6,407 nucleotides of DNA from Alphaproteobacteria bacterium (GTDB taxonomy: Bacteria; Pseudomonadota; Alphaproteobacteria; Elsterales; Elsteraceae). Positions 1 through 6,173 of this stretch are shown piece by piece; within the stretch, counting starts at the first letter, position 1, and each line of letters begins with the position of its first letter. The position numbers and the translations under genes are program-made. The stretch spans positions 1 to 6,407 of the forward strand of contig JAAFHH010000185.1 of NCBI GenBank assembly GCA_013297545.1, in the 5' to 3' direction. The notes beneath the pieces were generated by a model. The model was not told where the DNA came from and made no database searches. It was given only the letters and a program-made list of their open reading frames with translations.

Positions 1-19
1 CGTGCTGCTTTCAGCACCG
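1..19 (-). terminator. Possible start of a terminator hairpin after leuD
   Basis: Immediately after the leuD stop, the minus strand can form a 6-bp stem (GTGCTG with CAGCAC, window positions 12-17 and 2-7) around a 4-nt loop. The window ends at the base of the stem, so any downstream T-run that would make this an intrinsic terminator cannot be seen. The stem is short. It could be a terminator, a transcript-stabilising hairpin or chance. Confidence 0.25.
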
Positions 20-637
20 TCATGCGGCTTGGAACAGCCAGGGTTGGGATTGGCGCAAGTGCGCTTCATGGGTATCGATGGATTGCGCCTTTTGTAGGGT
101 CAGGCCGATGTCGTCCAGGCCGTTCAGCAGCAAGTGCTTCTTCGCCTGATCAACCTCGAACGACAGCACAGATCCATCGGGGCGGGTGATGGTTTGAGCT
201 GCCAGATCCACCGTCACGCGGGCATTCGCCCCGTTACGCGCATCGTCCAGCAGGGCTTCAACTTGCTCTTTCGGCAGCACGATCGGCAGCACGCCATTCT
301 TGAAGCAGTTGTTGAAGAAAATGTCTGCGAACGACGGCGCGATGACGCAGCGAATGCCGAAATCGAGCAAAGCCCACGGCGCATGCTCTCGACTAGACCC
401 GCAGCCGAAGTTGTCGAGTGACACCAGAATCTCAGCTTTGCGGTAGGCAGGTTGATTTAGAACAAAGTCCGGGATCTCACTACCATCTTCGCGAAAGCGC
501 ATTTCGTCGAAGAGATTCTTGCCGAGTCCTGAGCGTTTGATCGTCTTCAAGAACTGCTTCGGAATGATCATGTCGGTATCGACATTGATCATCGGTAGCG
601 GCGCTGCAATTCCAGTCAACTGGGTGAACGGTTGCAT
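20..637 (-). CDS. leuD: 3-isopropylmalate dehydratase small subunit (LeuD)
   Basis: This is the small subunit of isopropylmalate isomerase. With LeuC it converts 2-isopropylmalate to 3-isopropylmalate, the second committed step of leucine synthesis, in the cytosol. The 205-residue product has the usual family length. It shows the N-terminal D-x-D region near residues 20-22 (NVDTDMIIPKQF), the signature FGCGSSREHAPWAL at 77-90, the SFADIFFNNCFKNG segment at 102-115, and a C-terminal LNGLDDIGLTL stretch. The ATG at 637 was chosen because a near-perfect Shine-Dalgarno GGAGG lies 6 nt upstream and the family N-terminus starts there. An in-frame ATG at 691 would add 18 residues unlike the family. 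The gene lies 60 nt downstream of the RDD gene and may have its own promoter. Its 5' half is about 47-50% GC, lower than the genes to its right. Confidence 0.97.
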   Translation of the reverse strand: MQPFTQLTGIAAPLPMINVDTDMIIPKQFLKTIKRSGLGKNLFDEMRFREDGSEIPDFVLNQPAYRKAEILVSLDNFGCGSSREHAPWALLDFGIRCVIAPSFADIFFNNCFKNGVLPIVLPKEQVEALLDDARNGANARVTVDLAAQTITRPDGSVLSFEVDQAKKHLLLNGLDDIGLTLQKAQSIDTHEAHLRQSQPWLFQAA

Positions 638-640
638 CCA

Positions 641-648
641 ACTCCTCC
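641..648 (-). promoter_or_regulatory. Strong ribosome binding site of leuD
   Basis: The minus strand reads GGAGGAGT, with the GGAGG core 6 nt before the ATG at 637. It is the strongest Shine-Dalgarno sequence in the window. It decides the leuD start against the in-frame ATG at 691. Confidence 0.8.
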
Positions 649-662
649 GAGGGCTTGGGGTT

Positions 663-691
663 AAGTTACAAATTCGGGCACAGTCGTGCAA
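663..691 (-). promoter_or_regulatory. Candidate sigma70-type promoter for leuD
   Basis: In the 60-nt gap between the RDD gene and leuD, the minus strand carries TTGCAC (686-691), a spacer of exactly 17 nt, then TAACTT (663-668). The -10 box keeps the three most conserved positions of TATAAT (first T, A, last T). Transcription would start near 656, giving a leader of about 20 nt that contains the strong leuD ribosome binding site. A small dyad (GCAC-N4-GTGC, 678-689) overlaps the -35 box. The local sequence is AT-rich relative to the window. The call rests on visual matching only. The alternative is that leuD is transcribed only by read-through from leuC. Confidence 0.4.
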
Positions 692-697
692 CGAACC

Positions 698-1171
698 CTA
701 AGATGTTCTTTGAGAGGACTGCAGCACGGCGGTGCGCGTCGCTAGATCATAACCAGTATCGCGCAACTTGGGAATAAATAGCAAGGAAACAATTCCAACT
801 GCTATCATCAGTCCAAGCCATGGCAGGCCAACTGCCTGTAGCTGTTCGGGGATCACCCACAGCACCAGCACCTTCGCGGTTGCGCGCACCAGTGCGTGCC
901 GCTGGGTCAGCACCCTACCCGCTGTGGTTACCGTCAACTTGCACGCGGCCTTGCCCAGGCTTTGCCGACCGTGGGCTTCCAGCGTTGCGAAATAGATGAT
1001 CGCGGTCGCGATCAATACCACCGGGCCGGCGGCCGCGAGCGTCGCCTCGGTCGCCCCGCCGAGGCCGAGCAGCACGCTGGCGGCCGAGGCGAAGGCGAGC
1101 GTGAGCACCGCGATCGCAAACCAATCGATCAGCGCCGCAACCGCGCGGCGCCAGGGTGCGGCGGGCGTGAT
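698..1171 (-). CDS. RDD-family small membrane protein, start codon unusual (ATC) or lost
   Basis: The translated frame resembles the RDD family of small integral membrane proteins, whose function is poorly defined. Counting from the ATC at 1171, the segment APWRRAVAALIDWF (residues 5-18) carries the family's first Arg (R8/R9) and Asp (D16). Hydrophobic helices lie at about 10-38, 45-65 and 101-133. A typical cytoplasmic loop, RQSLGKAACKLTV, follows helix 2, and the last motif Asp is in GYDLATRT (D142). Length is about 157 residues, normal for the family. No ATG, GTG or TTG occurs in frame between the upstream stop (1193-1195) and the GTG at 1106-1108. Starting at that GTG gives 136 residues, removes R8/R9 and D16, and has no visible ribosome binding site. 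The ATC lies one base after the leuC TAG, as expected for coupled re-initiation. A start-codon mutation or sequence error is equally possible. The gene sits between leuC and leuD. Its 3' half is much lower in GC than its 5' half. Confidence 0.75.
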   Translation of the reverse strand: MTPAAPWRRAVAALIDWFAIAVLTLAFASAASVLLGLGGATEATLAAAGPVVLIATAIIYFATLEAHGRQSLGKAACKLTVTTAGRVLTQRHALVRATAKVLVLWVIPEQLQAVGLPWLGLMIAVGIVSLLFIPKLRDTGYDLATRTAVLQSSQRTS

Positions 1172-1172
1172 G

Positions 1173-2576
1173 CTAGAGCGTCCGAACGTCGGTCAAGCGA
1201 CCGGTCACGGCCGCGGCGGCGGCCATCGCCGGCGAGACCAAGTGCGTGCGGCCACCGCGGCCTTGCCGGCCTTCGAAATTGCGGTTCGAGGTCGACGCAC
1301 AGCGCTCACCCGGCTCCAGCCGATCGGCGTTCATCGCCAGGCACATGGAACAGCCAGGCTCCCGCCATTCAAAGCCGGCAGCCAGGAAGATCTGGTCGAG
1401 CCCTTCGGCTTCGGCCTGTTCCTTCACCAGGCCGGAGCCCGGCACCACCATCGCCTTGACGGTGGCCGCGACCGTCCGGCCCTGCGCAATCACGGCGGCG
1501 GCGCGCAGATCTTCGATCCGGCCATTGGTGCACGAGCCGATGAACACCCGGTCGATCGGGATATCGGTCAGCTTGGTGCCCGGTGCCAAGTCCATGTAGG
1601 CGAGCGAGCGACGGATTGCCTGCGCCTTGTCGGGCGAGGCGGCGGCGTCCGGATCGGGCACCACCCCGTTGATCGGCCGTGCGTCTTCCGGGCTGGTGCC
1701 CCAGGTGACGAACGGCTGCAGGGTCGCGGCATCGATGCGGACGACCTTGTCGTAGTGCGCCCCCTCGTCGGAGGGCAGCGTGCGCCAGTAACTGAGTGCT
1801 GCTTGCCAGGCCGCCCCCTTCGGTGCGTGCGGGCGGCCCTGCAGGTAGGCGAAGGTCGTCTCGTCCGGCGCGATCAGGCCGGCGCGCGCACCGCCTTCGA
1901 TCGTCATATTGCAGACCGTCATCCGGCCTTCCATCGACAGGCCGCGGATGGTGTCGCCGCAGAACTCGATGACGTGGCCAGTCCCGCCCGCCGTGCCGAT
2001 TTCCCCGATGATCGCCAGCACGATGTCCTTGGCGGTGACACCGGGTGGCAAGGCACCGGTCACCTCCACCTTCATGTTCTTCGACCGCTTGGCGACCAGC
2101 GACTGGGTCGCCAACACGTGTTCGACTTCAGACGTGCCGATGCCGAACGCGAGTGCGCCAAACGCGCCATGGGTTGAGGTGTGGCTGTCGCCGCACACGA
2201 TGGTCATGCCCGGTAGGGTCAAGCCCTGTTCCGGCCCGATGATGTGGACGATGCCCTGGCGGATGTCGGACATGCCGTAATACTCAACGCCGAATTCCTT
2301 GGCGTTGGCTTCCAGGGTTTCCACCTGGATGCGGCTTTCCTCGTCCGTGATGCCTTGGCTGCGATCGGTCGTCGGCACATTGTGGTCGGCCACAGCCACC
2401 GTGGCATCGGGGCGGCGCACCCGCCGCCCGGTCAAGCGCAAGCCCTCGAACGCCTGCGGGGAGGTGACTTCATGCACCAGGTGGCGATCGATGTAGAGCA
2501 AGGTGGTGCCGTCCGCGTCCGCTTGGACAATGTGGGCATCCCAGATCTTGTCGTAGAGCGTGCGCGGTGCGGCCAT
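1173..2576 (-). CDS. leuC: 3-isopropylmalate dehydratase large subunit (LeuC)
   Basis: This is the large, [4Fe-4S]-containing subunit of isopropylmalate isomerase of the aconitase superfamily. It pairs with LeuD in leucine synthesis. The 467-residue product has normal family length. It opens with the typical TLYDKIWDAHIV and contains LLYIDRHLVHEVTSPQAFEGL (split by family position 26-46), VCGDSHTSTHGAFGALAFGIGTSEVEHVLATQ, and the cluster-ligand cysteines in FIGSCTNGR (C349) and EPGCSMCLAMN (C409, C412). It ends in the SNRNFEGRQG and LVSPAMAAAAAVTG regions. The ATG at 2576 is preferred because GAGGA lies 5 nt upstream. An in-frame ATG at 2591 would add five residues and has no ribosome binding site. 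The gene starts 41 nt after rplS, with no visible terminator or clear promoter between. Its stop is followed after one base by the presumed RDD start. Confidence 0.97.
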   Translation of the reverse strand: MAAPRTLYDKIWDAHIVQADADGTTLLYIDRHLVHEVTSPQAFEGLRLTGRRVRRPDATVAVADHNVPTTDRSQGITDEESRIQVETLEANAKEFGVEYYGMSDIRQGIVHIIGPEQGLTLPGMTIVCGDSHTSTHGAFGALAFGIGTSEVEHVLATQSLVAKRSKNMKVEVTGALPPGVTAKDIVLAIIGEIGTAGGTGHVIEFCGDTIRGLSMEGRMTVCNMTIEGGARAGLIAPDETTFAYLQGRPHAPKGAAWQAALSYWRTLPSDEGAHYDKVVRIDAATLQPFVTWGTSPEDARPINGVVPDPDAAASPDKAQAIRRSLAYMDLAPGTKLTDIPIDRVFIGSCTNGRIEDLRAAAVIAQGRTVAATVKAMVVPGSGLVKEQAEAEGLDQIFLAAGFEWREPGCSMCLAMNADRLEPGERCASTSNRNFEGRQGRGGRTHLVSPAMAAAAAVTGRLTDVRTL

Positions 2577-2581
2577 GGTCG

Positions 2582-2586
2582 TCCTC
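2582..2586 (-). promoter_or_regulatory. Ribosome binding site deciding the leuC start
   Basis: The minus strand reads GAGGA, 5 nt before the ATG at 2576. This favours that start over the tandem ATG codons at 2586-2591, which have no purine-rich sequence upstream and encode residues not needed by the family. Confidence 0.6.
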
Positions 2587-2617
2587 ATCATCGATCGGCT
2601 AGAGGTGGGGGTGGGCG

Positions 2618-3004
2618 TTACTCAGCGCCACCCTTCGGGGTCGTGACGCGGGCCTTTTCGGCGATGCGCGCTGACTTGCCGCGGCGACCGCGCAGGTAAT
2701 ACAGCTTCGCGCGCCGAACATCGCCCTGGCGCACCAGCTCGATCGAGGCGAGCCGCGGCGAATAGAGCGGGAACACGCGCTCCACCCCTTCATTGTTCGA
2801 GATCTTGCGCACCGTGAAGTTCGAATTCAGGCCGGAATTCTTGCGCGCGATGCACACGCCTTCGAACGCCTGCACCCGCTCGCGGGTACCTTCGACGACC
2901 TTGACGTTGACGCGCACGGTGTCACCCGGAATGAAGTTCGGGATCTTGTTCTCCGCGGTGAACTTGGCGATCTGCTCCGCCTCGAGCGTTTGGATGATGT
3001 TCAT
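2618..3004 (-). CDS. rplS: 50S ribosomal protein L19
   Basis: L19 is a component of the large ribosomal subunit at the 30S-50S interface. The 128-residue product matches the family throughout. It has the start MNIIQTLEAEQIAKF, the GDTVRVNVKVVEGTRERVQAFEGVCIARKNSG core (residues about 27-58), FTVRKISNNEGVERVFPLYSP (63-83), and the basic tail motif AKLYYLRGRRGKSARI. The short extension after this motif (EKARVTTPKGGAE) is normal for proteobacteria. The ATG at 3004 has AAGGAA about 9 nt upstream. The gene follows trmD by 21 nt and completes the conserved rpsP-rimM-trmD-rplS order. It precedes leuC by 41 nt. Confidence 0.98.
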   Translation of the reverse strand: MNIIQTLEAEQIAKFTAENKIPNFIPGDTVRVNVKVVEGTRERVQAFEGVCIARKNSGLNSNFTVRKISNNEGVERVFPLYSPRLASIELVRQGDVRRAKLYYLRGRRGKSARIAEKARVTTPKGGAE

Positions 3005-3025
3005 GGGTCAGTTCCTTTGGCTTCT

Positions 3026-3718
3026 CTAGGTCTTGGTCTGCGCCTGCCGGGCCCACAGATCGGGCCGGCGGGTGCGTGTGAGGGTTTCTGCTTGTTCGCG
3101 GCGCCACGCCTTGATGCGGGCGTGATTGCCGGACAGCAAAATGTCGGGCACCTGCCGGCCGCACCAATCGGCCGGGCGGGTGTAGTGGGGGTATTCCAGC
3201 AAACCGCTGGTAAAGCTTTCCTCCGCCAGCGTCTCCGGCGCGCCGAGGACACCCGGCAGCAGCCGGACACAGGCGTCGAGCAGCACGAGGGCCGCCGGCT
3301 CACCACCGGACAGCACATAGTCGCCAACCGACACCTCGGTCAGGGATCGCGCGTCGATCACCCGCTGGTCGATGCCTTCGAACCGGCCGCACACCAGGGT
3401 CACCCCTGGGCCAGCCGCCAGATCACTCGCCCACGCCTGGGTGAGCGGGCGGCCACGCGGGCTTAAGCACAGCATCGGCAGATCGGCTGGGGCCGCGGCC
3501 AAGGCCCGGTCCAACACATCCGCCTTCAGCACCATGCCGGGACCACCGCCGAATGGCGTGTCATCAACCGAGCGGTGGACATCGGTCGCAAACGACCGGA
3601 TATCCGCCGTGGTCAACTGCCACACCCCGCGGGCCAGCGCCTGACCTGCCAGGCTCAAGCCGAGTGGGCCCGGGAACGCCTGCGGGAACAGGGTCAGGAC
3701 ATGGGCGTGCCAGGTCAT
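3026..3718 (-). CDS. trmD: tRNA (guanine-N1-)-methyltransferase (TrmD)
   Basis: TrmD transfers a methyl group from S-adenosylmethionine to N1 of G37 in tRNAs, which prevents +1 frameshifting. It belongs to the SPOUT class with a trefoil-knot SAM site and acts as a cytosolic dimer. The 230-residue product shows DTPFGGGPGMV (53-63), the knot loops LSPRGRPL (85-92), VCGRFEGIDQRVID (109-122) and SVGDYVLSGGE (130-140), then VRLLPGVLG, SFTSGLLEYPHYTRP (168-182) and LLSGNHARIKAWRREQ. The acidic residue in GLLEYPHYTRP is Glu (E175) where the E. coli enzyme has Asp. Glu at this position also occurs in other bacterial TrmD proteins. The ATG overlaps the rimM stop as ATGA, so translation is probably coupled to rimM. 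Confidence 0.98.
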   Translation of the reverse strand: MTWHAHVLTLFPQAFPGPLGLSLAGQALARGVWQLTTADIRSFATDVHRSVDDTPFGGGPGMVLKADVLDRALAAAPADLPMLCLSPRGRPLTQAWASDLAAGPGVTLVCGRFEGIDQRVIDARSLTEVSVGDYVLSGGEPAALVLLDACVRLLPGVLGAPETLAEESFTSGLLEYPHYTRPADWCGRQVPDILLSGNHARIKAWRREQAETLTRTRRPDLWARQAQTKT

Positions 3719-4230
3719 GGCCGCTCCTCCCCCTCCACCAGATCCGGCAGCTCGATGATGACCTGACCATTGGCCAGATCAATCTCCGGCACGACGGCCA
3801 AGGTGAAGGGCAGCAACTGGCCCGTGCTGAGTTCGATCAGCGGGCCGGCGCCAAAGTCCTGCACGGCGGTGACCGCGCCCAGGGCGACGCCATCGCGGGT
3901 GACGGCGGCGAGGCCGATCAGATCCGCGTGGTAGACCTCATCCTCCTCAGCCGGGGGCAGTTGGCTGCGATCGACCGCAAGGTCGATGCCGTTCAACTGT
4001 TCGGCTGTGGTGCGGTCCGCCACCCCGTCGACGGCGACGATCAGATTGCCGCGCACTTCGCCCAGCAATTTCTTGATCGAAAACCGCCGGCCATCGGCTG
4101 CTGCAAGCGCGCCATAGCCCAGCACCGCCGTTGGATCGGCGGTGAAGGAACGCAGCCGCACTTGACCCTGCACCCCATGGGCGCCGGCGAAGCGGGCAAC
4201 GATCACTGGCTTTGGCAGCGGGAACGGCAT
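3715..4230 (-). CDS. rimM: Ribosome maturation factor RimM
   Basis: RimM binds S19 and the 30S head and helps late assembly of the small subunit. The 171-residue product has the N-terminal domain with RFAGAHGVQGQVRLRSF (about 13-29) and the VDGVADRTTAEQLNGIDL segment (67-84). An acidic linker with EEDEVYHADLIGL (95-107) leads into the C-terminal PRC-barrel domain, which includes LPFTLAVVPEIDLANG. The ATG at 4230 begins 6 nt after the rpsP stop. No Shine-Dalgarno sequence is evident, so translation probably depends on ribosomes ending on rpsP. The gene ends in a 4-nt overlap with trmD. The N-terminus fits the family, which supports this start despite the weak initiation signal. Confidence 0.97.
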   Translation of the reverse strand: MPFPLPKPVIVARFAGAHGVQGQVRLRSFTADPTAVLGYGALAAADGRRFSIKKLLGEVRGNLIVAVDGVADRTTAEQLNGIDLAVDRSQLPPAEEDEVYHADLIGLAAVTRDGVALGAVTAVQDFGAGPLIELSTGQLLPFTLAVVPEIDLANGQVIIELPDLVEGEERP

Positions 4231-4236
4231 CGGTCG

Positions 4237-4572
4237 TTACGCGGCCGCTTCGGCCTTGGCGCGTTCCAGGGCCTTCTTGCCCGGTGCGGACTTCAACGGG
4301 GTTTCCCGCATCGGTCGCTTCGGCATCAGGCCCTTGTCGCCGAGGAAGCGCGCGACGCGGTCGGTCGGCTGCGCGCCGCAGGCGAGCCAGTGGCGCGCAC
4401 GCTCTTCGTTGATCACCAGGCGATCCGGGTGGTCGCGCTCGACCATCGGGTTGTAGGAGCCGATCTTTTCGATGAAGCGGCCATCGCGCGGCGACGTCGC
4501 TTCAGCAATCACGATGCGGTAGAACGGGCGCTTTTTGGCGCCAAGACGGGTCAGGCGGATCTTGAGGGACAT
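4237..4572 (-). CDS. rpsP: 30S ribosomal protein S16
   Basis: S16 is an early-binding protein of the 30S subunit body. The 111-residue product shows the diagnostic N-terminus MSLKIRLTRLGAKKRPFYRIV, then SPRDGRFIEKIGSYNPMVE (27-45), the segment INEERARHWLACGAQPTD (54-71) and VARFLGDKGL (73-82). It is longer than the 82-residue E. coli protein because of a Lys/Ala-rich C-terminal tail (about 85-111), as is common in alphaproteobacteria. The ATG at 4572 has AAGGAA about 6 nt upstream. The frame stays open further upstream into ffh, but that stretch has no S16 similarity. It is 23 nt after ffh and 6 nt before rimM. Confidence 0.98.
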   Translation of the reverse strand: MSLKIRLTRLGAKKRPFYRIVIAEATSPRDGRFIEKIGSYNPMVERDHPDRLVINEERARHWLACGAQPTDRVARFLGDKGLMPKRPMRETPLKSAPGKKALERAKAEAAA

Positions 4573-4595
4573 GGGTTTCCTTCTGAGTACGTGAT

Positions 4596-6071
4596 CTAGC
4601 GTTTCTTGCCGAAGCCGGGCGGCAACAGCGGGGGCCGGCCGCCCATTGCAGGGCCGCCGGATGTGGGAAATCCAGGCGGCAGGTCCGGCATGCCCATGCC
4701 GGGGGTCAAACCCAAGCCACCCATCTTCTTCGCCAGGCCGGGCATCATCCGCCCGAGTAGGCCTTTCTGGCCCATCTTCTGCACCTGGCTCATCATCTTT
4801 TGCATTTCTTGGAACTGCTTCAGCAGCCGGTTGACGTCTGGCACCGTGGTGCCGGACCCCGCCGCGATGCGGACCTTGCGTTTGGCGTTCAGCAACCGCC
4901 AATCGCGCCGTTCCTTCGGCGTCATCGACAGCACGATCGCTTCCTGGCGCTTCAGCACCCGGTCGTCGACGTTGGCACCGGCCAACTGCTGTTTCACCTT
5001 CTGCACCCCGGGCATCATGCCCATCAGGCCGGACATGCCGCCCATCTTCTGCAGCTGGCGCAGCTGGGAGGCGAAATCGTCGAGATCGAAGCCGCCCTTC
5101 TGCATCTTGAGGGCGAGTTTTTCGGCCTCGTCCCGGTCGATCGTCTCGGCTGCTCGTTCCACCAGCGAAACGACATCGCCCATGCCGAGGATGCGGCCAG
5201 CGATGCGTTCGGGGTGGAAATCTTCCAGCGCGTCGACCTTCTCGCCGACCCCCAACAGCTTGATCGGGCAACCGGTGACCGCGCGCATGGACAGCGCCGC
5301 CCCGCCGCGCGCATCGCCGTCGATCCGGGTCAGCACGATGCCGGTCAAAGTCAGCCGGTCGTGGAAGGTTTTCGCGACCGTCACCGCGTCCTGACCGGAC
5401 ATGGCGTCGGCCACCAGCAAGGTTTCGTGCGGCTGGGCGACATCGCGCACGGCCGCCACTTCGGCCATCAACGCCTCGTCGATCGCCAAGCGCCCGGCGG
5501 TATCCAGCAGCAAGACGTCGTAGCCTTCGGTGCGCGCGGCTTTCAGTGCGCGCTCCGCAATCTGCACTGGCGATTGGCCGGCGATGATCGGCAGGGTTTC
5601 AACCCCGACTTGGCGCCCCAGGATCGCCAATTGTTCTTGGGCGGCCGGCCGATGCACGTCCAGCGACGCCATCAGCACTTTCTTGCGGTCGCGGGTGGTG
5701 AGGCGCCGCGCAATCTTGGCGGTCGTCGTGGTCTTGCCGGAGCCCTGTAGGCCGACCATCAGGATCGCGACCGGGGCCGGCGCTTCCAGATCAATCGCAA
5801 CCGCCTCAGATCCCAAGGCCTGCACCAATTCGTCGTGGACGATCTTGACGACCATCTGGCCCGGCGTGACCGACTTCAAGACCGCGGCGCCAACCGCCTG
5901 GTCCTTCACCTTGGTGATGAAGTCTTTGACCACCGGCAGAGCGACATCGGCTTCGAGCAAGGCAATGCGCACCTCGCGCATCGCCTCGGAGACATCAGCC
6001 TCCGACAGCGCGCCACGCTTGGTCAGGCGGTCGAACACCGCGCCCAGCTTTTGCGACAAGCCCTCGAACAT
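4596..6071 (-). CDS. ffh: Signal recognition particle protein Ffh (SRP54 homologue)
   Basis: Ffh is the SRP GTPase. With 4.5S RNA it binds signal sequences of nascent membrane proteins and delivers ribosomes to FtsY at the inner membrane. The 491-residue product has the N-domain helical bundle (1-95), then the G domain with P-loop GLQGSGKTT (107-115), DVHRPA (138-143), DTAGRL (190-195) and TRIDGDARGG (248-257). GVGEKVDALEDFHPERIAGRILGMGDV closes the G domain. The methionine-rich M domain follows (about 325-450), with its RNA-binding helices near 390-410 (KRKVRIAAGSG). A Gly/Pro/Met-rich tail of about 40 residues ends the protein. The ATG at 6071 has AGGA 4 nt upstream and matches the family start MFEGLSQKL. 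An in-frame ATG at 6173 would add 34 unrelated residues and lies upstream of the predicted transcription start. It is the first gene of the minus-strand cluster. Confidence 0.97.
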   Translation of the reverse strand: MFEGLSQKLGAVFDRLTKRGALSEADVSEAMREVRIALLEADVALPVVKDFITKVKDQAVGAAVLKSVTPGQMVVKIVHDELVQALGSEAVAIDLEAPAPVAILMVGLQGSGKTTTTAKIARRLTTRDRKKVLMASLDVHRPAAQEQLAILGRQVGVETLPIIAGQSPVQIAERALKAARTEGYDVLLLDTAGRLAIDEALMAEVAAVRDVAQPHETLLVADAMSGQDAVTVAKTFHDRLTLTGIVLTRIDGDARGGAALSMRAVTGCPIKLLGVGEKVDALEDFHPERIAGRILGMGDVVSLVERAAETIDRDEAEKLALKMQKGGFDLDDFASQLRQLQKMGGMSGLMGMMPGVQKVKQQLAGANVDDRVLKRQEAIVLSMTPKERRDWRLLNAKRKVRIAAGSGTTVPDVNRLLKQFQEMQKMMSQVQKMGQKGLLGRMMPGLAKKMGGLGLTPGMGMPDLPPGFPTSGGPAMGGRPPLLPPGFGKKR

Positions 6072-6144
6072 GCGATCCTGTCCAGCCAAACCAAAAACGC
6101 CCGTGCGCGACACTCGCGGACGGACGATCCCCTGGGGGGCGAAA

Positions 6145-6173
6145 CCTATACGCTCCGGCGCCATGCGGTGCAA
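6145..6173 (-). promoter_or_regulatory. Predicted sigma70-type promoter of the ffh-rpsP-rimM-trmD-rplS cluster
   Basis: Upstream of ffh the minus strand carries TTGCAC (6168-6173), a 17-nt spacer, then TATAGG (6145-6150). Both boxes are close to consensus and the spacing is optimal. Transcription would begin near 6138, leaving an untranslated leader of about 67 nt before the ATG at 6071. This is the only good match seen in the divergent intergenic region. The -35 box lies within an inverted repeat (6170-6194), which suggests a possible operator. Confidence 0.55.

Noticed and set aside
638..691. Upstream in-frame ATG for leuD at 691
   Set aside because: It would add 18 residues outside the family, has no ribosome binding site, and would bypass the GGAGG placed for the ATG at 637.
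1160..1195. Programmed +1 frameshift fusing LeuC to the RDD protein at CTC-TAG-C
   Set aside because: The arrangement recalls the prfB site, but the upstream Shine-Dalgarno-like element is missing and the Leu tRNA would pair poorly after slipping to TCT. Coupled re-initiation is simpler.
31..1358. 12-nt repeat GGAACAGCCAGG at 31-42 and 1347-1358
   Set aside because: About one such match is expected by chance in a sequence of this length, and both copies lie inside conserved coding sequence.
996..2177. A 393-codon open frame on the plus strand antisense to leuC
   Set aside because: It lies opposite a clear leuC gene in GC-rich DNA, where antisense frames stay open by codon bias. The product is Arg/His/Gly-rich low-complexity and resembles no family.
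3553..4599. A 348-codon open frame on the plus strand antisense to trmD, rimM and rpsP
   Set aside because: It crosses three well-supported genes on the other strand and has the composition of a mirror frame. No recognisable domain.
4573..5271. N-terminal extension of rpsP into the ffh region
   Set aside because: The frame is open upstream, but S16 similarity starts exactly at the ATG at 4572, which has a good ribosome binding site. The extension overlaps the ffh M domain.
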